Assembly (NCBI GenBank): GCA_026129905.1
Contig: JAHCHE010000003.1
Coordinates: 335,197 to 399,196 of the forward strand
DNA: 64,000 nucleotides
Reading direction: 5' to 3'
Source: Bryobacteraceae bacterium
Lineage (GTDB): Bacteria > Acidobacteriota > Terriglobia > Bryobacterales > Bryobacteraceae
Position numbers and translations under genes: made by a program. The notes below the pieces were generated by a model, which did not search any database, was not told the origin of the DNA, and was given only the letters and a program-made list of their open reading frames with translations. Below, in pieces: positions 25,741 to 34,604 of this stretch; within the stretch, counting starts at the first letter, position 1, and every line of letters starts with the position of its first letter.

Positions 25741-27108
25741 TTAGGAAAGGCCTCCGGGAAACGACGGCAGGCCGAACTTGCCCATTTTTTTGGCCAATTT
25801 CTTGCCCATGAAGCCGCCGGTAAGGTTTTTCATCATTTTTCGCGCCTGGGTATACTGCTTCAGCAACTGGTTCACCTGTTGGACGGTGACGCCGCTGCCG
25901 CGGGCGATCCGGCGGCGCCTCGACCCGTTGATGATCATGTGGTTGCGCCGCTCCTTGGGCGTCATCGAGTCGATGATCGCCACCACGCGCGTAATCTCGT
26001 TTTCGTCGACGTCGACATCCTTCATGCCCTTGAGCGGTCCGATCTCGGGCATCAGCTTCAGGATGGAGTCAAGCGGGCCGATCTTGCGAAGCTGCCGGAG
26101 CTGATCGCGGAAGTCTTCCAAGGTGAAATCGTTGTCGAGCAGCTTCTCCTGCATCCGCTCGGCCTGCTTGCGATCGATGGTTTCTTCCACCTTTTCGATC
26201 AGCGACAGCACGTCGCCCATCCCGAGAATGCGGGAGGCCATGCGGTCCGGGTGGAACGGCTCGAGCGCGTCGAATTTCTCGCCGACGCCGACGAACTTCA
26301 GCGGCTGCCCGGTCACGGTCCGGACCGACAAGGCCGCGCCGCCACGAGCGTCGCCGTCCATCTTGGTGAGAATCACGCCGGTGATTCCCAGCCGGCGGTG
26401 AAATTCCTCGGCCGACTTCACCGCGTCCTGCCCGGTCATGGCGTCGGCAACAAACAGCAGTTCCACCGGCGAGAAGGCGGTCTTCAGCTCCGTCAGCTCG
26501 GTCATGAGCTGATCGTCGATGTGCAGGCGGCCCGCCGTGTCCACCAGCACCACGTCCCGCCCGGTCTGCACCGCCTCTTTCCGGGCCCCCAGGGCCAACT
26601 GGAGCGGCGACTTTTCCTCCGCCGAGCCTTCGTAGACCGGAAGGTTGACGTCCCGGCCAATCACGCTCAGTTGCTTGCGCGCCGCCGGCCGGTAGACGTC
26701 CACCGACACCATCATGGGACTATGGCCGTTCCGGGACAGCCAGCGGGCGAGTTTGCCTGTGCTGGTCGTCTTGCCGGAACCCTGAAGACCCACGATCAAC
26801 ATGACGCTGGGCGGTTCCGAGGCGAAGCGCAACCGCGACTGGTGGCTGCCCAGCGTCTTGATCAGCTCGTCACGGACGATCTTGACCACCTGCTGGGAGG
26901 GCGACAGCGCCGTCAGCACTTCCTCGCCCATCGCCTTCTCGCGGATGTCGGCAATCAGTTGCTTGACGACCTTGAAATGGACGTCGGCCTCAAGCAGCGC
27001 CATGCGGATCTCCCGCAGCGCCGCTTCCATGTTTTCAGCAGTCAGTTTGCCTTCGCCGCGCAGGTTCTTGAAGACCCGCTGCAGCTTTTCGCTGAGATTC
27101 TCGAACAT
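25741..27108 (-). CDS. ffh: signal recognition particle GTPase Ffh
   Basis: A 455-residue protein. The start at MFENLSEKLQ (27108) is the standard one. The NG domain has GLQGSGKTTSTGKLA (P-loop), VSVDVYRPAA, VLVDTAGRLHID and LTKMDGDARGG; the M domain has the methionine-rich EDFRDQLRQLRKIGPLDSIL and SMTPKERRN, and ends RRRRIARGSGVTVQQVNQLLKQ. With the 4.5S RNA (not seen here) it delivers membrane proteins to the translocon. It lies first in the ribosome/secretion cluster on the minus strand. Confidence 0.97.
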   Translation of the reverse strand: MFENLSEKLQRVFKNLRGEGKLTAENMEAALREIRMALLEADVHFKVVKQLIADIREKAMGEEVLTALSPSQQVVKIVRDELIKTLGSHQSRLRFASEPPSVMLIVGLQGSGKTTSTGKLARWLSRNGHSPMMVSVDVYRPAARKQLSVIGRDVNLPVYEGSAEEKSPLQLALGARKEAVQTGRDVVLVDTAGRLHIDDQLMTELTELKTAFSPVELLFVADAMTGQDAVKSAEEFHRRLGITGVILTKMDGDARGGAALSVRTVTGQPLKFVGVGEKFDALEPFHPDRMASRILGMGDVLSLIEKVEETIDRKQAERMQEKLLDNDFTLEDFRDQLRQLRKIGPLDSILKLMPEIGPLKGMKDVDVDENEITRVVAIIDSMTPKERRNHMIINGSRRRRIARGSGVTVQQVNQLLKQYTQARKMMKNLTGGFMGKKLAKKMGKFGLPSFPGGLS

Positions 27109-27263
27109 TACGATTGCCGGCCTTACATTCGGTTGAGGGAGGGCGTGCGCACACACCCCTTCCGCGGCAGTTCTACTCATTATAGCAACGTCCGCCGCGC
27201 TTCCCTCGGGCTGCCGGCGCGGGCGGGGGTGCGCGACGGCGGCCGGGACGCGGCGCAGCGGCC

Positions 27264-27785
27264 TTGTTGACCCTGGCTTTGTCGGCCGCGATGGCGATGG
27301 CGAAGACGAGCGGAGGTATGAGCGCCGAGTCGGCCCGCAGGACACTTCAGGAGATTGAGACGCTGGCCCGGTCGTCGTCCTACGACGCCGACGTGCTCAC
27401 GCGCATGATCGAGAATCCGAGCTCGAGTTCGGACTCGCAGATGAGCCAGTTGATGAATCGGAAGACCGAGATCAACAAGATGGGCAACGATTTGGCGATG
27501 CTGGAGAACGAGCGGGATACGCCGACGCCGTGGGAACGGGAGGCGGTGGACAAAGTGCATCCGCTGCTGAAGGAGGCGGCCGAGGATACGAGCAACGCGA
27601 TCCGCCACTTTGACGAAAACAGGAACTTCCTCTGGGCGCGGCAGTACAGAAACAACGCCAAGGGCGTCGCTCACGACAGCCAGCGGATCGCATCAACGCT
27701 GGGAGATTACCTGAAGTACGAGAAGCTGCGCGACCGGGAGGCGCGGATCGAAAGCGAAATGCCGGAGATCGCCAAGACGAATTAG
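27264..27785 (+). CDS. secreted coiled-coil hypothetical protein
   Basis: About 173 residues, read from a TTG start; two ATG codons lie a little further in. The first 13 residues (LTLALSAAMAMAK) look like the end of a signal peptide. The remainder is helical, rich in Glu, Arg and Ser, with heptad-like stretches in ENERDTPTPWEREAVDKVH and LRDREARIESEMPEI. No family is recognised. It is divergent from ffh and followed by a stem-loop with a short T-run. Confidence 0.55.
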   Translation: MLTLALSAAMAMAKTSGGMSAESARRTLQEIETLARSSSYDADVLTRMIENPSSSSDSQMSQLMNRKTEINKMGNDLAMLENERDTPTPWEREAVDKVHPLLKEAAEDTSNAIRHFDENRNFLWARQYRNNAKGVAHDSQRIASTLGDYLKYEKLRDREARIESEMPEIAKTN

Positions 27786-27847
27786 GCGCACGCGGACTTC
27801 GGCGCTGGAGGCGACAACTCTTGAAGGCGCCCTGGGGCCCTGTTGAC

Positions 27848-27893
27848 GACCGCGGCCGGTTGGGGACTTTCCTTGCGGGCCGCGGCCATTTTT
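27848..27893 (+). terminator. probable intrinsic terminator
   Basis: An 8-bp GC stem (CCGCGGCC at 27850-27857 with GGCCGCGG at 27878-27885) has a 20-nt loop and is followed by ATTTTT at 27888-27893. It lies 62 bp after the stop of the preceding plus-strand gene and fits a weak Rho-independent terminator for it. Confidence 0.45.
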
Positions 27894-27975
27894 GTCCACA
27901 GCGAGCCGGGTGAGCCGGGGTGAGCCGCAGGCGACTGGAAACGCCGGGGCGGCCTGTGTTATGGATGGTTGCGCC

Positions 27976-29940
27976 ATGAGGAAGTGGAGCGCGGTTGTTC
28001 TTCTGGCCGCGGCGGCGTGCGCGCCGGCGGCGGGCCAGCGGCAGTGGTGGATGGAGGAGCCGGTCCGCCTGATTCAAACGAACCTGCGCGAGAGCGACAC
28101 GTCGCTCGATCCCCAGCGGCTCGTGCGGCAACTCGAGGAGTTCCGGGCCAACACGCTGCTGTTCGGCATGGGCGGCATCGTGGCTCATTACCCGACCGAG
28201 GTCGAGTTCCACTATCGCAGCGCCGCGCTGCCGGCGGATCGCGACACGTTCGGCGACGTTATGAAAGCAGCCCACGCGCGCCGCATCCGCGTCATCGGCC
28301 GGTTCGATTTCAGCAAGACGCAGAAGCCCGCCTACGACGCGCATCCCGACTGGTTCTTCCAGGGCACGGACGGCCGCCCGGCCATCTACAACGGGCTGTA
28401 CTCCACCTGCATCAACGGCGGCTACTATCGCGAGCACATCTTCAAGATCCTTTCCGAGGCGCTCACCCGGTACGAGGTGGACGGGCTGTTCTTCAACATG
28501 TTCGGAAATCCGCGGTCGGACTACAGCGGCAATCGCATGGGGCCGTGCCACTGCGCAAGCTGCAAGCGCATTTACCGCGAGCGCTACGGGCGCGACCTCC
28601 CGGAAGACGACGGCGACCCGCAGTACCGCGCGTTCATGGACCAGTGCGCGCGCGACGTGGCCGGCGAGATCGGCAAGCTGATCCGCAAGCTGCGGCCGGA
28701 GGCCGCGTTCAACACCTACATTCACGAACACGTCACCGGCATCATGTCGGAGTCGAACACGTCGGTGACCCGGCCGCTGCCGCTGTGGCTCTATTCGGCG
28801 AGCGACAACGTCAATTACGCGCGCGGCTCCGAGCCGGAGAAGATGGCGTTCAACCTGTCGATGAGCTTCATCGACTATGCGTGGCGCTTCGCGGCCGTTC
28901 CGCCGAACGAGATCCGCGTCCGGCTGGCCCAGGCGATGGCGCACGGCGGCGCGTTGTGCCAGAACATGCACGGCACGATGGACCAGGAGGACCGCACGTT
29001 CCTCAACGCCGCCCGGCCGCTGTTCGCCTGGCACGCGGAGCATGAGCAACTGTACGCGGGGCAGGAGAACGCCGGGCGCGTGATGCTGATCGGCCCTCGC
29101 GACAACGGGTACCGCGGCATGTTCCGCCTGTTGAGCGAGCGGCACATTCCTTTCGTCGCCGCGAGCAATGCGCGGATGCTGGCGGCTCGGCCGCGCGACT
29201 ACGACCTGGCGATCACGCCGGGACCTCCGCCGGCGGAGCTGGAAGCGTGGGTACGCGATGGAGGCCGGCTGCTGGTCACCGGTCCGCGGCCACCCTTCGG
29301 CGCGCCGGCGCCGGTGAAGCGCTGGGAAAACGTCAGCGGCTATTTCCGGGTTCGCGACCGTTCCCTGTTCCCGTCGCTGAAAGAGACTGATGTGGTGTTC
29401 CTCTACGGCGACTACGCCGAACCGCCGCCGCAGCCGAAGCCGGCGCTGACCTTGATTCCACCGGCGATGTTCGGCCCGCCGGAGAAAGTGTGGGCGGACA
29501 AGGTGGAGACGGACAAGCCCGGTCTGCTCATCCAGGATCTTGGTAAGGGAAAGATCGCGTACCTGCCGTGGGACGCGGCCGGGCTCTACTACCGCTACAG
29601 CTCCCACGCTCACTCCGCGCTGCTGTCTGACCTGATTGACCATCTGCTTCCGTCCGGACGACAGTTGACGACGAACGCGCACCCGCTGGTGGAGATCACC
29701 GTGATGCGCCAGCCGAAGCGCAACCGCACGCTGGTGCATTTCGTGAATCTCTCCGGCCACTCACAGACGGCCTACTTCGATCCGGTTCCGATGCGAGGGA
29801 TTGAAGTGGAACTGGCGGCGGACTTCCGCCGGGCGCGGCTGGCACGGGACGGGCGAGCGCTGCCGGTGAAGCGGGAAGGGCGCGCCGGAACGTTCACGCT
29901 TCTGGAACTCGGCGGTTACGAGGTGGTGGAACTGGAGTAG
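27976..29940 (+). CDS. secreted GHL6-like putative glycoside hydrolase with a GATase-like domain
   Basis: A 654-residue protein with signal peptide KWSAVVLLAAAACAPAA. The N-terminal barrel shows NTLLFGMGGIVAHYPTE, RFDFSKTQKPAYDAHPDW, VDGLFFNMFGNP and a cysteine cluster C-H-C-x2-C (GPCHCASCKRIYRERYG). This layout is typical of the 'hypothetical glycosyl hydrolase 6' and beta-galactosidase-like families. A beta-galactosidase-trimerisation-type domain follows (DLAITPGPPPAELEAWV, GGRLLVTGPRPP). The substrate is unknown. The last 112 bp of the gene are duplicated downstream at 30759. Confidence 0.75.
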   Translation: MRKWSAVVLLAAAACAPAAGQRQWWMEEPVRLIQTNLRESDTSLDPQRLVRQLEEFRANTLLFGMGGIVAHYPTEVEFHYRSAALPADRDTFGDVMKAAHARRIRVIGRFDFSKTQKPAYDAHPDWFFQGTDGRPAIYNGLYSTCINGGYYREHIFKILSEALTRYEVDGLFFNMFGNPRSDYSGNRMGPCHCASCKRIYRERYGRDLPEDDGDPQYRAFMDQCARDVAGEIGKLIRKLRPEAAFNTYIHEHVTGIMSESNTSVTRPLPLWLYSASDNVNYARGSEPEKMAFNLSMSFIDYAWRFAAVPPNEIRVRLAQAMAHGGALCQNMHGTMDQEDRTFLNAARPLFAWHAEHEQLYAGQENAGRVMLIGPRDNGYRGMFRLLSERHIPFVAASNARMLAARPRDYDLAITPGPPPAELEAWVRDGGRLLVTGPRPPFGAPAPVKRWENVSGYFRVRDRSLFPSLKETDVVFLYGDYAEPPPQPKPALTLIPPAMFGPPEKVWADKVETDKPGLLIQDLGKGKIAYLPWDAAGLYYRYSSHAHSALLSDLIDHLLPSGRQLTTNAHPLVEITVMRQPKRNRTLVHFVNLSGHSQTAYFDPVPMRGIEVELAADFRRARLARDGRALPVKREGRAGTFTLLELGGYEVVELE

Positions 29941-29944
29941 CTCA
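29829..29944 (+). repeat. 116-bp direct repeat, copy 1
   Basis: The end of the glycoside-hydrolase gene, including its stop codon and four bases after it. It is identical to 30759-30874 except for one base (T at 29903, C at 30833). The two copies are 930 bp apart and flank the gene at 29962-30702. Confidence 0.97.
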
Positions 29945-29961
29945 AAATAGCAGCCGGCAGT

Positions 29962-30702
29962 TTATCGTTGTCTGCCCTTCCAGTACCGCTCTTCGACAAT
30001 CTTGACTCCCGCGGATCCGAAGAACGGATGACCTGGGTACTTCGCCGCATACGCTGCCTCAGCCTGTGAAGGAGACACTTCAATGTAGCCTTGGGGAATC
30101 TCGAACATAGAATCCGGCGGCTCCACTTCCTCCACCTTTATAGCTGTGTGCTGACTATAGGAACCTCGACTCGACGTAATTTTCTTCTGGAGAGGATAGC
30201 AGTCCAGGTCAGGCGCGATCCACTTTTCCGATGTGACGTTGGTTCCAGCCTGTCTCACCTGTCTCACCTCGCGCCCCAGCATCTCGTCAGCCGGCGTGTA
30301 AGCGAGCGATCCTTCGCCATGCCGCAAGCCATTGCTGGCGCACGTTTCCTGGTGCTCAAGCTCCTCCGAAATATCGGCTGGGTAGAAAGTGATCGCCGAT
30401 TTGGTGAAGGGTTCCAGGACGACCACCCGCCGCTTCTGGAGATCGATGATCTCCGCCGTATACCCCTTCTCACCATGAGGCGACGTAGTTTCCCGCAGGT
30501 TCACGAATGAGCCGTCTCCGCGGCGCGCGAAAACGTTGTTCTGAACGGCAGACGCGGCCTTCGCCGATCTACCGAAATGAAGGACCTGCTCGTGAATGAC
30601 AAGCGACTTCCACTGCTTCTGCGTAAGCGGAGACTGAGAATACGTTTGATATCCCAGCATGGTTGCCATGCCGAATACCCCGAGTGTGACTACAATCCGC
30701 AT
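29962..30702 (-). CDS. hypothetical protein inside the duplicated segment
   Basis: About 246 residues, starting with MRIVVTLGVFGMATMLGYQT, a signal anchor; an alternative ATG at 30714 adds four residues. The rest is hydrophilic and folds as mixed alpha/beta, with EIIDLQKRRVVVLEPFTK, YTPADEMLGREVRQV, EKWIAPDLDCYPLQKKITS and a final YPGHPFFGSAGVKIVEERYW. It resembles secreted acidobacterial proteins that are not characterised. Codon use is slightly less GC-rich than that of the neighbours. Its whole length lies between the two 116-bp repeats, so it appears to have been inserted. Confidence 0.6.
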   Translation of the reverse strand: MRIVVTLGVFGMATMLGYQTYSQSPLTQKQWKSLVIHEQVLHFGRSAKAASAVQNNVFARRGDGSFVNLRETTSPHGEKGYTAEIIDLQKRRVVVLEPFTKSAITFYPADISEELEHQETCASNGLRHGEGSLAYTPADEMLGREVRQVRQAGTNVTSEKWIAPDLDCYPLQKKITSSRGSYSQHTAIKVEEVEPPDSMFEIPQGYIEVSPSQAEAAYAAKYPGHPFFGSAGVKIVEERYWKGRQR

Positions 30703-30758
30703 GCTTTCGGACACCTCGCTTTATTGTAAGCCTTGATTTCAGCGGCCTCGGTTCTGCC

Positions 30759-30874
30759 CCGGGCGCGGCTGGCACGGGACGGGCGAGCGCTGCCGGTGAA
30801 GCGGGAAGGGCGCGCCGGAACGTTCACGCTTCCGGAACTCGGCGGTTACGAGGTGGTGGAACTGGAGTAGCTCA
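30759..30874 (+). repeat. 116-bp direct repeat, copy 2
   Basis: A 115/116 identical copy of 29829-29944. Here the copy is not in a complete gene: it carries the last 37 codons of the glycoside hydrolase without the rest. Its last four bases overlap the stop codon of the mandelate-racemase gene, so the original junction between the two convergent genes is probably preserved on this side. Confidence 0.97.
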
Positions 30875-32152
30875 GCTCCATTCCACGCGGGACTGTTTCT
30901 CGATCGCGGATTCGTCCAACTCGATGCCGAAGCCGGGGCGCTCCGGCAGCGCGATCTTGCCGTGCTCCGGACGCGGGACGTTCTTCTCGAACTGGTAATA
31001 CGAGCGCATCTTGGTGATGAGGTATTCCACCAGCGGGCAGGTCATCGGCGACTGGCTGGCGACGACGTGCAGCGCGGCGTGCAGGCTGTGGCCATGCGGG
31101 ATCACCTGCGCGTCGAACAGCGAAGCGACCGCGCAGATGCGGACCAGTTCGGTGACGCCGCCGCACCATTCCGGGTCGGCTTGCACCACGCTGACGGCGC
31201 CGGCTTTCAGGTTGTCGTGCACTTCCCAGCGGTTGTAGAAATGCTCGCCGCTGGCCACCGGCACGGACGTGCTGCGGCGAAGCTGGGCGAAGGCTTCGAT
31301 CTTGTCGGGCGCGAACGCTTCCTCAATCCAGCGCGGCCGGTATTGCTCCACCTGCTTTGCCCAGGCGATGGCGTAATCGAGGTTCCAGCCCATGAAGGCG
31401 TCGAACATGATGTCGACATCGTCGCCCAGCGACTCGCGGAGGTTACGTACCAGCTCGACGTTTTTCTTCAAGCCTTCGGCGCCGTCGCCCGGACCGTAGG
31501 CGATGAACCATTTCTGGTGGACGAAACCCTGGTTCTTCAGCTCGACGCACTTGCGGCGAACGGGCTCCGGCTCGACGCTGAAGCCGAGGCAGCTTCCATA
31601 CGCCTGAACCGCCGGGCGCGTCGGGCCGCCGAGCAGGCGGTAGACGGGCGCCTTGAAGTAGCGGCCCCGCAGGTCCCACAAGGCGTTGTCGACGGCGCTG
31701 ATGCCCATCATGAAATGCCCACGCCGCGCATGGCGGTTCAGGCGGGCCATTTTGTCCCAGAGCGCTTCGCCGGCGAGGGGATCCTGGCCGATGAGGAACG
31801 GGCGCAACTGGCGGTCCACCACGAACGCGGCTTCGAAGTCGATCGGGCCGTAGAGGCCTTCCAGTCCGCTGTCCGTCTTGATCCTCAGGTACAGCGCGCT
31901 GGTCCGCGCGGTTTCCTTCGTGGGATTGGGATCGTCGCGGTAGGGCTTGGGGCGATGCTCGTCGTAGATGTGAAGGGGCTGCGCCTGGTGCTGGCGGTCG
32001 ACGCCGCGCAGCAGTTCCCTTTGTCCCTCAAGGCGCCACATTTCCACGGCGCTGATCTTCAGCTTGTCCGAAGGAGACGGCCGCGCGGTCTGGGCCAGGG
32101 CCGCCGGGGCGGATGCCGCCGCGAGGGAGGAGAAGAAACTTCGCCGGCGCAT
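30872..32152 (-). CDS. mandelate racemase/muconate lactonizing (enolase superfamily) enzyme
   Basis: A 426-residue secreted protein (MRRRSFFSSLAAASAPAALAQ, Tat-like leader). The barrel has metal ligands in DIMFDAFMGW (Asp), PRWIEEAFAP (Glu) and VASGEHFYNR (Glu), then Asp in VVQADPEWCGG and a catalytic His in VIPHGHSLHA. An acid-base Lys may be in HQKWFIAYGPGD. The His/Asp dyad after the last ligand puts it with sugar-acid dehydratases of the D-tartrate/galactonate type. It starts 18 bp from prmA, which lies upstream on the same strand. Confidence 0.87.
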   Translation of the reverse strand: MRRRSFFSSLAAASAPAALAQTARPSPSDKLKISAVEMWRLEGQRELLRGVDRQHQAQPLHIYDEHRPKPYRDDPNPTKETARTSALYLRIKTDSGLEGLYGPIDFEAAFVVDRQLRPFLIGQDPLAGEALWDKMARLNRHARRGHFMMGISAVDNALWDLRGRYFKAPVYRLLGGPTRPAVQAYGSCLGFSVEPEPVRRKCVELKNQGFVHQKWFIAYGPGDGAEGLKKNVELVRNLRESLGDDVDIMFDAFMGWNLDYAIAWAKQVEQYRPRWIEEAFAPDKIEAFAQLRRSTSVPVASGEHFYNRWEVHDNLKAGAVSVVQADPEWCGGVTELVRICAVASLFDAQVIPHGHSLHAALHVVASQSPMTCPLVEYLITKMRSYYQFEKNVPRPEHGKIALPERPGFGIELDESAIEKQSRVEWS

Positions 32153-32170
32153 TCCCGGATTCTAACAGCT

Positions 32171-32968
32171 TCACTCGCGACGGACGGCGATGGCGGCCCA
32201 GCCGTCGCGCTCCTGTTCCTCGAGCAGCGAAAAGGGACCGCGGGCAAGGGCCTCACGGACGGCGGCCGTCGCGTGCGGCTCGAACCCGCTGAGGGCCGCC
32301 GCGCCGCCGGGCGCGAGAACGCGCGCGATTTCCGAAGTCAGTTCGACAATCGCGGGAGCGCTGATGTTGGCCGCGAGGAAATCGGCCGCGCCGCGCGCAA
32401 CGGCGTCGAGCGAGCCGGTGAACAGCAGCGCAGGCACGCTCGCGCGCGCGAAGTTCTCGGCCGCCGATTCGGTCGCCTGGGGATCCGTGTCGCACGCGAC
32501 AATGCGGCCTGCGCCGAGCAGAGCGGCGGCCTGGGAGAGGATTCCGGCGCCGGTTCCGAGATCGAGGAAACGGCCGCCCACGCCCAGCCATCGCTCCATC
32601 ATTTCCAGGCACATTTGCGTGGTGGGATGGTAGCCGGTGCCCAACGCGAGGCCGGGATGCGTTTCCAGCCGCAGGCGCCCTTCCGGCGTCAGGTCGTCGC
32701 GCCAGTCCGGCACGACGAAGAAGCGCTCGCCCACGAGGATCGGCGGCCAGGATTCCATCGTGATGCGGGCCCAGTTGACGTCCTCAACCTCTTCCCACCG
32801 CGAGGCGGGAAACGCCGCCGCGTCGAAGGGGTCGCGAAAGAAGGCCTGAAGCTCGACGCGGCCGCCGGCGAGTTCCCGCTCGACGATGCCGGCCGTGCCG
32901 CGTTCCCACAGGTCGGCCACCAGCCGGTCGCGCTCGGGCTCCGAGCACTCGACAACCAGCGCGCGCAT
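32171..32968 (-). CDS. prmA: ribosomal protein L11 methyltransferase
   Basis: A 265-residue AdoMet enzyme. Motifs: the N-terminal ferredoxin-like half, then RLETHPGLALGTGYHPTTQM, RFLDLGTGAGILSQAAALLGAG (AdoMet site), CDTDPQATESAAEN and FLAANISAPAIVELTSEIA. The typical 'GxGxHPTTxLC' and 'VANIL' blocks are slightly altered (GTGYHPTTQMC, AANIS). The stop codon of the acyl-CoA synthetase ends exactly before its start. L11 methylation is the expected role; another protein substrate is possible because the motifs deviate. Confidence 0.8.
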   Translation of the reverse strand: MRALVVECSEPERDRLVADLWERGTAGIVERELAGGRVELQAFFRDPFDAAAFPASRWEEVEDVNWARITMESWPPILVGERFFVVPDWRDDLTPEGRLRLETHPGLALGTGYHPTTQMCLEMMERWLGVGGRFLDLGTGAGILSQAAALLGAGRIVACDTDPQATESAAENFARASVPALLFTGSLDAVARGAADFLAANISAPAIVELTSEIARVLAPGGAAALSGFEPHATAAVREALARGPFSLLEEQERDGWAAIAVRRE

Positions 32969-34558
32969 TCAGCCCTGGACCCGCTTCTCTTTTCCCGCCC
33001 AGTAACTTTCCTTGAGTTCCACTTTGCGTATCTTGCCCGTGCCCGTTTTTGGGAGCGCCTCGCCGCGGAACTCGACGCGCCGGGGCAGCTTGAATTTCGC
33101 GAGTTTGCCGGAGAGGAATTCGATGAGCGCTTCGGTGGTGAGCTGCTGGCCGGGCTTCAGCACAACGATGGCGGCCGGGACCTCGCCCCACTGGTCGTCC
33201 GGCGCGGCCACCACGGCGCATTCGAACACGGCGGGATGCGCGGCGATGGCTTTCTCGATCTCGAGCGAGGAGACGTTTTCGCCGCCGCTGACGATGATCT
33301 CCTTCTTGCGGTCGACAATCAGGATGTCGCCCTCTTCATTCCAGACGGCCATGTCGCCGGTGAGAAACCAGCCGTCGCGAAACGCCGCCGTAGTTCGCTC
33401 CGGCTCGTTGTAGTAGCCCTCCATGATGTGGTCGCCGCGGGCGACGATCTCGCCGATCGTCTTCATGTCGCGCGGAACGTCGCTCATCGTCGAGTCCACC
33501 ACGCGCACTTCGTTGCCGATTACGGGCCAGCCGGTCATCGCCTGGCGGCGGTAACGGTCCTGTTCGGAGCCGTAGGCCGCATCGCGCCTGGGGAGCGCGG
33601 CCGTCAGGACGGGCGCGGTTTCGGTGAGGCCGTAGCCGGAAATGCAAAGGCCGCCAAGATTGGCCTCGACCTTTTCGGTCAGGGCCGGCGAAGAGGCCGC
33701 GCCCCCGAGGAAGATCCTGCGGAGGGACGACAGGTCGTACTGGGGGCGATCGGGCGCATTGATCAGCGCGTTGGCCATGGTCGGCACCAGGTACATGTCG
33801 GTGGCCCGGTGCTGCTGGATCAGGCGGAAAACCGTCGCCGGCTCGAAGCGCCGCACCATCACCTGCTTGATGCCGAGGTAGGTGAGCGCCTGCGGGCCGC
33901 CCCATCCGTTGGCGTGGAAGAAGGGGATGGTGTGCAGGTACGCCATCGACTCGATCTGCACGTAAAGGGTGGTGACGGCCAGGGCGTGCAGGTAAAGCGT
34001 GCGATGGCTGAGCATCACGCCCTTGGGCACGCCGGTGCTGCCGCTGGTATAGAACAGCTCGGCGATGGCGTTCTCATCCACTTTGTAGATGTCGGCGCGC
34101 TCGGGCCGGCCGCCGGCGACGAGTTCCTCGTAGGTCATCTGCGCCGGGCCGGCCTTGTCGCCCAGCGATGCGTAACGCTCGATGCCGGGGCAGGACGCGG
34201 AGAGTTGTTCGGCCACGGGCGCGAAATCGTTCTCGAAGACGAGCATGCGAGCCCCGGCGTGGTTGAGAATCGCGGCGAGTTCGGCCGGCGTAAGCCGGAC
34301 GTTCAACGGCAGGACGATGGCGCCGGACTGCACGACGCCGAAGTAGCCTTCGAGAAGCTGATGGTTGTTGAAGCTGAGATACGCGACGCGGTCGCCGGGC
34401 TGAATGCCCAGGCGGGTCAGCGCCGAGGCAAGCCGCTGGCAGCGCTCGCCGAACTGGCCGTAGGTGAACCTCCGCTCGCCGCAGACGACGCCGAGCGAAT
34501 CCGGGAATATGTCGATGGCGCGATGAAGACAGCGGATCGGCGTCAGCGGCGTAAACAT
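32969..34558 (-). CDS. AMP-forming acyl-CoA synthetase
   Basis: A 529-residue ANL-superfamily ligase. The start at MFTPLTPIRCLHRAID (34558) fits the family. It has the AMP motif YTSGSTGVPKGVMLSH, ISGYGLTETAP, GWFLTGDMAVWNEEG, IIVSGGENVSSLEIE and the last catalytic Lys in PKTGTGKIRKVEL. It converts a fatty or aromatic acid plus CoA and ATP to acyl-CoA. It resembles the medium-chain AlkK-type branch, but chain length cannot be read. It ends directly at prmA, so both are on one transcript. Confidence 0.92.
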   Translation of the reverse strand: MFTPLTPIRCLHRAIDIFPDSLGVVCGERRFTYGQFGERCQRLASALTRLGIQPGDRVAYLSFNNHQLLEGYFGVVQSGAIVLPLNVRLTPAELAAILNHAGARMLVFENDFAPVAEQLSASCPGIERYASLGDKAGPAQMTYEELVAGGRPERADIYKVDENAIAELFYTSGSTGVPKGVMLSHRTLYLHALAVTTLYVQIESMAYLHTIPFFHANGWGGPQALTYLGIKQVMVRRFEPATVFRLIQQHRATDMYLVPTMANALINAPDRPQYDLSSLRRIFLGGAASSPALTEKVEANLGGLCISGYGLTETAPVLTAALPRRDAAYGSEQDRYRRQAMTGWPVIGNEVRVVDSTMSDVPRDMKTIGEIVARGDHIMEGYYNEPERTTAAFRDGWFLTGDMAVWNEEGDILIVDRKKEIIVSGGENVSSLEIEKAIAAHPAVFECAVVAAPDDQWGEVPAAIVVLKPGQQLTTEALIEFLSGKLAKFKLPRRVEFRGEALPKTGTGKIRKVELKESYWAGKEKRVQG

Positions 34559-34604
34559 GGGCCCTCCGTCGGAAGTTACAACCGCGCATTTTACGATAGT
34601 CGTG

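Noticed and set aside
27472..29760. A 762-codon open frame on the minus strand
   Set aside because: Antisense of the glycoside-hydrolase gene; the plus strand has signal peptide and family blocks.
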